Positions 59,958-64,000 of a stretch of DNA of 64,000 bases are shown here, piece by piece (position 1 is the stretch's first letter; each line of letters begins with the position of its first letter). Both the position numbers and the translations under genes were made by a program. This DNA comes from Staphylococcus pragensis. GTDB lineage: Bacteria > Bacillota > Bacilli > Staphylococcales > Staphylococcaceae. The DNA lies in the NCBI RefSeq assembly GCF_004785665.1, contig NZ_SRPJ01000001.1:1082876-1146875 (forward strand), given 5' to 3'. Below the pieces are notes generated by a model, which had not been told where the DNA came from, made no database searches, and worked only from the letters and a program-made list of their open reading frames with translations.

Positions 59958-61016
59958 TTATTGTTTAGGTATTTCAAAACGATAAATACTATCTGTATAT
60001 GATGGTATTAATTTTTTGCATATTTCATGTATAATGAACGCACTTACGAAAGGAATAATTAGATATCCAAAAGTTAATAGGATGATATTCATTGTAATAT
60101 TACCAGGCATACGGTTTAACGCGTTGATAGGGCCTACTAGTCCAGTGTAGCCAAATCCTGCTGATAACGGCGTACCCTTGATACCAATTGCGTATGCAAG
60201 AATACCTCCTATAATACCGTTTAAAGCTAAAGGTATAGCTATGATGAGATGCTTGAAATAAACAGGAATCATCATTTTAGCAGCACCAATAAATAGTACA
60301 ATATTTACACCAATTGAATTGACGCGTAGTGATCCAAAGAAGAAGGTCACACAAGCCGCTACAATACCCATATTAGCTGCCCCACTACCTAATCCTGAAA
60401 GTCCAATTGCAGTAGCGATAGCAACTAAAGATATTGGTGTAACCATTAATAAAGCATATGTAACACTTATCAATATAGTCATTAACAATGGATTTAGTTC
60501 AGTAAATGAATTAATGATATGACCAAGTGCTTTAGTAATAGTCTGTACATAAGGGAGTGTTAATAATCCAATCAGTCCACTTACTACTGGAATTAATACA
60601 GGTAATATAATCATTTCAAATGAACCTAATTTACCTTGTAAAAGTAAATAAAAAGCACATGCAATAATCACAACTATAATTGTGTTAATAATATCGCCTA
60701 TACCTTTCAATGCAATGCCATTCGCACTAAACTGTATCGCGCCAGAACCTAACATTGCTGATACACCAACCATACTTGCACCAGCCCCACTGAAACGAAA
60801 TTGATGCGCAGCTAATATACCAATAATAAATGCCATAAATGACTGAATCACAGTCACAATTTGAAATATTACTTCTAATGTGGGATGACCCTCTTTAAAA
60901 AACTTTAAAAGTTCCCCTAATAGAGCATTAGGTAATAATGCTATAACTACCCCTGCCCCAACCGCATTCAAAATATTGCTAAAAAAATATTTCATAGTCA
61001 AACGTTGTTTATTCAT
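59958..61016 (-). CDS. PTS_EIIC_2-family membrane protein
   Basis: Integral membrane protein of 352 residues with about nine to ten TM helices. Glycine-rich segments FRFSGAGASMVGVSAMLGSGAIQF and SAGFGYTGLVGPINALNRM match the PTS transporter subunit IIC family PF13303. No IIA/IIB genes lie nearby, so it may not work as a classical sugar PTS; substrate unknown. Start ATG 61016 with cggagg 5 bases upstream; the frame begins six codons earlier. Confidence 0.82.
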   Translation of the reverse strand: MNKQRLTMKYFFSNILNAVGAGVVIALLPNALLGELLKFFKEGHPTLEVIFQIVTVIQSFMAFIIGILAAHQFRFSGAGASMVGVSAMLGSGAIQFSANGIALKGIGDIINTIIVVIIACAFYLLLQGKLGSFEMIILPVLIPVVSGLIGLLTLPYVQTITKALGHIINSFTELNPLLMTILISVTYALLMVTPISLVAIATAIGLSGLGSGAANMGIVAACVTFFFGSLRVNSIGVNIVLFIGAAKMMIPVYFKHLIIAIPLALNGIIGGILAYAIGIKGTPLSAGFGYTGLVGPINALNRMPGNITMNIILLTFGYLIIPFVSAFIIHEICKKLIPSYTDSIYRFEIPKQ

Positions 61017-61443
61017 AGTAGCCTCCGTTTCCAAACATTAGCTTTATATTAGTACATTATCCATTTATAAACAATATAAATTAAAGACTTTTATTGATTC
61101 ATTATTGAAATGTTGAGGTTTTAATTACGATTTTTGGACCCCATTTTTACAAATAATTGTTTCGGGGTCCATTCGGGGCCTTTTTTATTAGTTTTATATG
61201 GTGTCTAATAAAAAAGAACCCCCTATAAATCAAGGTTTCTAGTGTGTAAAAGTGTTTTAGTGATATAACTCTAAAAAATTATGACCATTTACTAAAAGAA
61301 ACTTATGTAAAAGATAATAAGAAAGCAGTACATATAATTGAAATTATATAACCTCCAGTGACTATAATTGTCATCTCAAAATCTTTCAGTGACCAGTCAG
61401 TGGCCAAAAAATAGTTTCTAAACGTGTCTAAAAGCATAAAAAA
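61017..61443. other. Gene-free spacer before tRNA cluster 2
   Basis: About 430 bases without a plausible gene. It contains GGACCCC (61136-61142) paired with GGGGTCC (61164-61170), then GGGGCC followed by T6, and short similar words GTGTCTAATAAAAAAG (61201) and GTGTCTAAAAGCATAAAA (61424). The mix of short GC-rich hairpins and AT-rich DNA next to a tRNA-Leu 3' end could be the scar of a lost integrated element. Confidence 0.35.
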
Positions 61444-61479
61444 AGAGTGAAAACGTTGATTTAACAACATTTTCACTCT
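61444..61479 (-). terminator. Terminator of tRNA cluster 2
   Basis: Arms agagtgaaaacgttg and caacattttcactct; TTTTTTT on the minus strand, 29 bases after tRNA-Leu. Confidence 0.9.
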
Positions 61480-61507
61480 AAAAATTCCTAAAAGAATTTA
61501 AATAAAT

Positions 61508-61590
61508 ACCGGCGGTCGGGGTCGAACCGACACTCCAATGAAGGAACGGGATTTTGAGTCCCGCGCGTCTGCCAATTCCGCCACGCCGGC
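61508..61590 (-). tRNA. tRNA-Leu (CAA)
   Basis: Class II tRNA, anticodon loop CTCAAAA, GCCGGCG acceptor; no CCA encoded. Last gene of the cluster. Confidence 0.95.
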
Positions 61591-61632
61591 ACAATTTAGA
61601 TAAATAAAAAACTTCCATGTGGAAGCAATATA

Positions 61633-61707
61633 TGGAGCGGAAGATAGGACTTGCACCTATATCTCGTTCCGGGAAGGAACGTATTCTAAAAATTGAAATA
61701 CTCCCGC
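61633..61707 (-). tRNA. Non-proteogenic-type tRNA-Gly (TCC), copy A
   Basis: Anticodon loop CTTCCCG (TCC). The D-loop lacks the GG pair (CAATTTTTAG region) and the T-loop reads TGCAAGT in place of TTCRANY. CCA encoded. These are the hallmarks of staphylococcal tRNA-Gly used for pentaglycine bridges rather than on ribosomes. The D-arm differs from copy B. Confidence 0.9.
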
Positions 61708-61721
61708 GCTATATTAAATTA

Positions 61722-61796
61722 TGGAGCGGAAGATAGGACTTGCACCTATATCTCATTCCGGGAAGGAATGTGTTCTAAAAGTTGAACTACTCCCGC
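61722..61796 (-). tRNA. Non-proteogenic-type tRNA-Gly (TCC), copy B
   Basis: As copy A but with D-arm GTTCAACTTTTAGAAC. The same T-loop TGCAAGT and no GG in the D-loop, TCC anticodon, CCA encoded. Expected not to be bound well by EF-Tu and to donate glycine to Fem transferases. Confidence 0.92.
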
Positions 61797-61805
61797 ATAG
61801 TAAGT

Positions 61806-61879
<74 letters not shown>

Positions 61880-61889
61880 AATAAAAAAA

Positions 61890-61961
61890 CTGGGCTAGCT
61901 GGATTCGAACCAGCGCGTGACGGAGTCAAAGTCCGTTGCCTTACCGCTTGGCTATAGCCCA
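61890..61961 (-). tRNA. tRNA-Gln (TTG)
   Basis: Anticodon loop CTTTGAC, acceptor TGGGCTA/TAGCCCA; no CCA encoded. Confidence 0.95.
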
Positions 61962-61974
61962 TTAATATTATAAG

Positions 61975-62048
61975 GGCGGTTGAAGGGAATCGAACCCTCG
62001 AGTGTCGGAACCACAATCCGATGCGTTAACCACTTCGCCACAACCGCC
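61975..62048 (-). tRNA. tRNA-His (GTG)
   Basis: Second tRNA-His, G-1 present; differs from the copy at 31130 by one base in the variable region and lacks an encoded CCA. Confidence 0.95.
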
Positions 62049-62049
62049 A

Positions 62050-62123
62050 TGGCAGGGACAGTAGGAATCGAACCCACATCAAAGGTTTTGGAGACCTCTA
62101 TTCTACCGTTGAACTATGTCCCT
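62050..62123 (-). tRNA. tRNA-Trp (CCA)
   Basis: Anticodon loop CTCCAAA; 3' CCA encoded; only one base separates it from tRNA-His. Confidence 0.95.
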
Positions 62124-62132
62124 ATTAAATAA

Positions 62133-62216
62133 TGGTGGAGGGGGGCAGATTCGAACTGCCGAACCCGAAGGAGCGGATTTACAGTCCGCCGCGTTTAGCC
62201 ACTTCGCTACCCCTCC
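62133..62216 (-). tRNA. tRNA-Tyr (GTA)
   Basis: Class II tRNA with long variable arm, anticodon loop CTGTAAA, CCA encoded; queuosine substrate. Confidence 0.95.
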
Positions 62217-62222
62217 ATGAGA

Positions 62223-62298
<76 letters not shown>

Positions 62299-62307
62299 AA
62301 TCTAAAA

Positions 62308-62380
62308 TGGTTCAGGACAGAGTCGAACTGCCGACACATGGAGCTTCAATCCATTGCTCTACCAACTGAGCTACTGAACC
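62308..62380 (-). tRNA. tRNA-Phe (GAA)
   Basis: Identical to the copy at 31217; start of the repeated Phe-Asp-fMet block. Confidence 0.95.
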
Positions 62381-62391
62381 ATAATAAGTAA

Positions 62392-62467
62392 TGGCGGTCT
62401 CGACGGGAATCGAACCCGCGATCTCCTGCGTGACAGGCAGGCGTGTTAACCGCTACACTACGAGACC
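62392..62467 (-). tRNA. tRNA-Asp (GTC)
   Basis: Identical to copies at 31305 and 62693; CCA encoded. Confidence 0.95.
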
Positions 62468-62475
62468 AAACTAAA

Positions 62476-62549
<74 letters not shown>

Positions 62550-62564
62550 ATAATGAAAAATAAA

Positions 62565-62657
62565 TGGCGGAGGAAGAGGGATTCGAACCCCCGCGGCCCG
62601 TTAAGGCCCTGTCGGTTTTCAAGACCGATCCCTTCAGCCGGACTTGGGTATTCCTCC
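62565..62657 (-). tRNA. tRNA-Ser (TGA)
   Basis: Class II, anticodon loop CTTGAAA, long variable arm, CCA encoded. Confidence 0.95.
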
Positions 62658-62692
62658 ACGTTTTATAGGTAATTTGCTATTAAATTATTAGA

Positions 62693-62768
62693 TGGCGGTC
62701 TCGACGGGAATCGAACCCGCGATCTCCTGCGTGACAGGCAGGCGTGTTAACCGCTACACTACGAGACC
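62693..62768 (-). tRNA. tRNA-Asp (GTC)
   Basis: Third identical tRNA-Asp in the window; with the following tRNA-Ser it looks like an internal cluster duplication. Confidence 0.95.
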
Positions 62769-62775
62769 AAGAATA

Positions 62776-62865
62776 CGGAGGAAGAGGGATTCGAACCCCC
62801 GCGAGCCGTTAAGCCCCTGTCGGTTTTCAAGACCGATCCCTTCAGCCGGACTTGGGTATTCCTCC
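62776..62865 (-). tRNA. tRNA-Ser (TGA)
   Basis: Second Ser(TGA); differs from 62565 mainly in the variable arm and has no encoded CCA. Confidence 0.95.
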
Positions 62866-62874
62866 AAAATTATA

Positions 62875-62948
62875 TGGACCTTGCAGGACTCGAACCTGCG
62901 ACCGAACGGTTATGAGCCGTTAGCTCTAACCAACTGAGCTAAAGGTCC
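62875..62948 (-). tRNA. tRNA-Ile2 (CAT, lysidine type)
   Basis: CAT anticodon, but the body (GGACCTTTAGCTCAGTTGG) matches B. subtilis tRNA-Ile2 read as AUA after TilS modifies C34, rather than an elongator Met. Confidence 0.8.
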
Positions 62949-62976
62949 AAATTATAATTCTACAACTATTAATTAG

Positions 62977-63050
62977 TGGCGGTGGAGGGGATCGAACCCC
63001 CGACCTCACGGGTATGAACCGTACGCTCTAGCCAGCTGAGCTACACCGCC
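62977..63050 (-). tRNA. Elongator tRNA-Met (CAT)
   Basis: CAT anticodon with body GGCGGTGTAGCTCAGCTGG, as elongator Met of B. subtilis; no CCA encoded. Confidence 0.85.
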
Positions 63051-63076
63051 GTTATCTAGTTTATAAATTTGAAATA

Positions 63077-63152
63077 TGGTGGAGACTAGCGGGATCGAAC
63101 CGCTGACCTCCTGCGTGCAAAGCAGGCGCTCTCCCAGCTGAGCTAAGCCCCC
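63077..63152 (-). tRNA. tRNA-Ala (TGC)
   Basis: Anticodon loop TTTGCAC; acceptor GGGGGCT with G:T pairs; CCA encoded. Confidence 0.95.
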
Positions 63153-63173
63153 ATATTTTATAAATAGTTCCTA

Positions 63174-63247
63174 TCGGGAAGACAGGATTCGAACCTGCGA
63201 CCCCTTGGTCCCAAACCAAGTGCTCTACCAAGCTGAGCTACTTCCCG
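63174..63247 (-). tRNA. tRNA-Pro (TGG)
   Basis: Anticodon loop TTTGGGA; acceptor CGGGAAG/CTTCCCG; no CCA encoded. Confidence 0.95.
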
Positions 63248-63255
63248 TAAGAGAA

Positions 63256-63329
63256 CGCGCCCGATAGGAGTCGAACCCATAACCTTTTGATCCGTAGTCA
63301 AACGCTCTATCCAATTGAGCTACGGGCGC
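63256..63329 (-). tRNA. tRNA-Arg (ACG)
   Basis: Anticodon ACG in CTACGGA, expected to be deaminated to ICG; no CCA encoded. Confidence 0.95.
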
Positions 63330-63339
63330 AAAATAATAA

Positions 63340-63428
63340 TGGTGCCGAGGACCGGAATCGAACCGGTACGGTGATCTCTCACCGCAGGATTTTAAGTCCT
63401 GTGCGTCTGCCAGTTCCGCCACCCCGGC
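63340..63428 (-). tRNA. tRNA-Leu (TAA)
   Basis: Class II, anticodon loop CTTAAAA, CCA encoded. Confidence 0.95.
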
Positions 63429-63441
63429 ACTATAAAATTAA

Positions 63442-63516
63442 TGGAGCGGAAGACGGGATTCGAACCCGCGACCCCCACCTTGGCAAGGTGGTGTTCTACC
63501 ACTGAACTACTTCCGC
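63442..63516 (-). tRNA. tRNA-Gly (GCC)
   Basis: Anticodon loop TTGCCAA with normal D and T loops; CCA encoded. Confidence 0.95.
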
Positions 63517-63519
63517 ATA

Positions 63520-63601
63520 TGCGGGTGAAGGGAGTCGAACCCCCACGCCGTAAGGCGCTAGATCCTAAGTCTAGTGCGTCTGCCAATTCCGCCACACCCG
63601 C
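63520..63601 (-). tRNA. tRNA-Leu (TAG)
   Basis: Class II, anticodon loop CTTAGGA; no CCA encoded. Confidence 0.95.
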
Positions 63602-63610
63602 GTATACATG

Positions 63611-63683
63611 TGAGCCATAGAGGATTCGAACCTCTGACCCTCTGATTAAAAGTCAGATGCTCTACCAACTGAGCTAATGGCTC
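63611..63683 (-). tRNA. tRNA-Lys (TTT)
   Basis: Anticodon loop CTTTTAA; a substrate expected for the mnm5s2U34 pathway (MnmM). Confidence 0.95.
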
Positions 63684-63688
63684 TTAGA

Positions 63689-63764
<76 letters not shown>

Positions 63765-63777
63765 TATTTAATTTGAA

Positions 63778-63853
63778 TGGTGGAGAATGACGGGTTCGAA
63801 CCGCCGACCCTCTGCTTGTAAGGCAGATGCTCTCCCAGCTGAGCTAATTCTCC
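63778..63853 (-). tRNA. tRNA-Val (TAC)
   Basis: Anticodon loop CTTACAA; first tRNA after 5S rRNA in the direction of transcription; CCA encoded. Confidence 0.95.
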
Positions 63854-63863
63854 ATTCTTATAA

Positions 63864-63978
63864 GCCTGGCAACGTCCTACTCTAGCGGAACGTAAATCCA
63901 ACTACCATCGGCGCTAAGGAGCTTAACTTCTGTGTTCGGCATGGGAACAGGTGTGACCTCCTTGCCATTGTCACCAGA
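63864..63978 (-). rRNA. rrf: 5S ribosomal RNA
   Basis: About 115 bases. On the minus strand it has TCTGGTGACAATGGCAAGGA at the 5' end, CCGAACACAGAAGTTAAG centrally and ends GTTGCCAGGCT, which pairs back to the 5' end. It heads the tRNA cluster, so the rRNA operon continues beyond the right edge of the window. Confidence 0.97.
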
Positions 63979-64000
63979 CAAGTGAATGATTATACATTCA

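Overview
The window is low-GC chromosomal DNA of a Staphylococcus, most likely a coagulase-negative species. Three things point there. Gene content and order match the staphylococcal core: leuS, rot, putA, the ribDEBA-H operon, sagB, sigS, metK/pckA, menEC, hemEHY, TRAP, ecsAB, prsA, yhaMNO, xdrA, airSR, fumC, queG and glnPQ. Staphylococcus-restricted regulators (Rot, TRAP, XdrA, SigS, AirSR) are present. The long tRNA cluster behind 5S rRNA carries the odd tRNA-Gly genes that staphylococci use for cell-wall pentaglycine bridges. I cannot name the species. I see no prophage, insertion sequence, resistance gene or CRISPR array.

Layout. 1-7.3 kb: flavoprotein, T-box-controlled leuS with a rhodanese gene behind it, an MFS transporter, and a wobble-uridine tRNA modification pair (YtqA/MnmM). 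7.3-10.3 kb: rot, a YtpA-like hydrolase that lacks its nucleophile, and proline dehydrogenase under a perfect cre. 10.3-14.2 kb: riboflavin operon behind an FMN riboswitch. 14.2-19.8 kb: an FAD protein, a 25-residue hydrophobic mini-protein, SagB glucosaminidase, SigS followed directly by a frameshifted ComK-like gene, and transaldolase. 20-30.6 kb: a CrcB pair, metK under a SAM-I riboswitch, pckA, a small Nudix/hydrolase operon, yidD and menE-menC. 30.7-31.7 kb: an eight-gene tRNA cluster with two tandem promoters. 31.9-36 kb: haem genes. 36-48.8 kb: TRAP, ecsAB/hit, prsA, the yhaO-yhaN-yhaM nuclease operon and yheAB. 49-61 kb: xdrA, airSR, a pseudouridine synthase, fumC, a NagB-like gene, trmL/queG, glnPQ and a PTS-IIC-like protein. 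61.5-64 kb: 26 tRNA genes and a 5S rRNA, all on the minus strand.

How it works together. Several units are feedback-controlled through RNA (T-box, FMN and SAM-I switches, all minus strand, each ending in an intrinsic terminator) or by carbon catabolite repression (cre sites at putA and pckA). Four genes (ytqA, mnmM, trmL, queG) concern wobble-position tRNA modification, beside 34 tRNA genes.

Most worth a second look: the ComK-like gene whose two halves would be restored by losing one TA unit in a short TA run; YhaN, a Rad50/SbcC-type ATPase with a transmembrane hairpin where a zinc hook is expected; the tandem non-proteogenic tRNA-Gly genes; two alpha/beta hydrolases that have lost the catalytic serine; two STAR-like repeats; and the same tRNA-Phe/Asp/fMet block in direct orientation 31 kb apart. 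Many genes here start at TTG or GTG. I chose starts by Shine-Dalgarno spacing, so several reported CDSs are shorter than the longest open frame.
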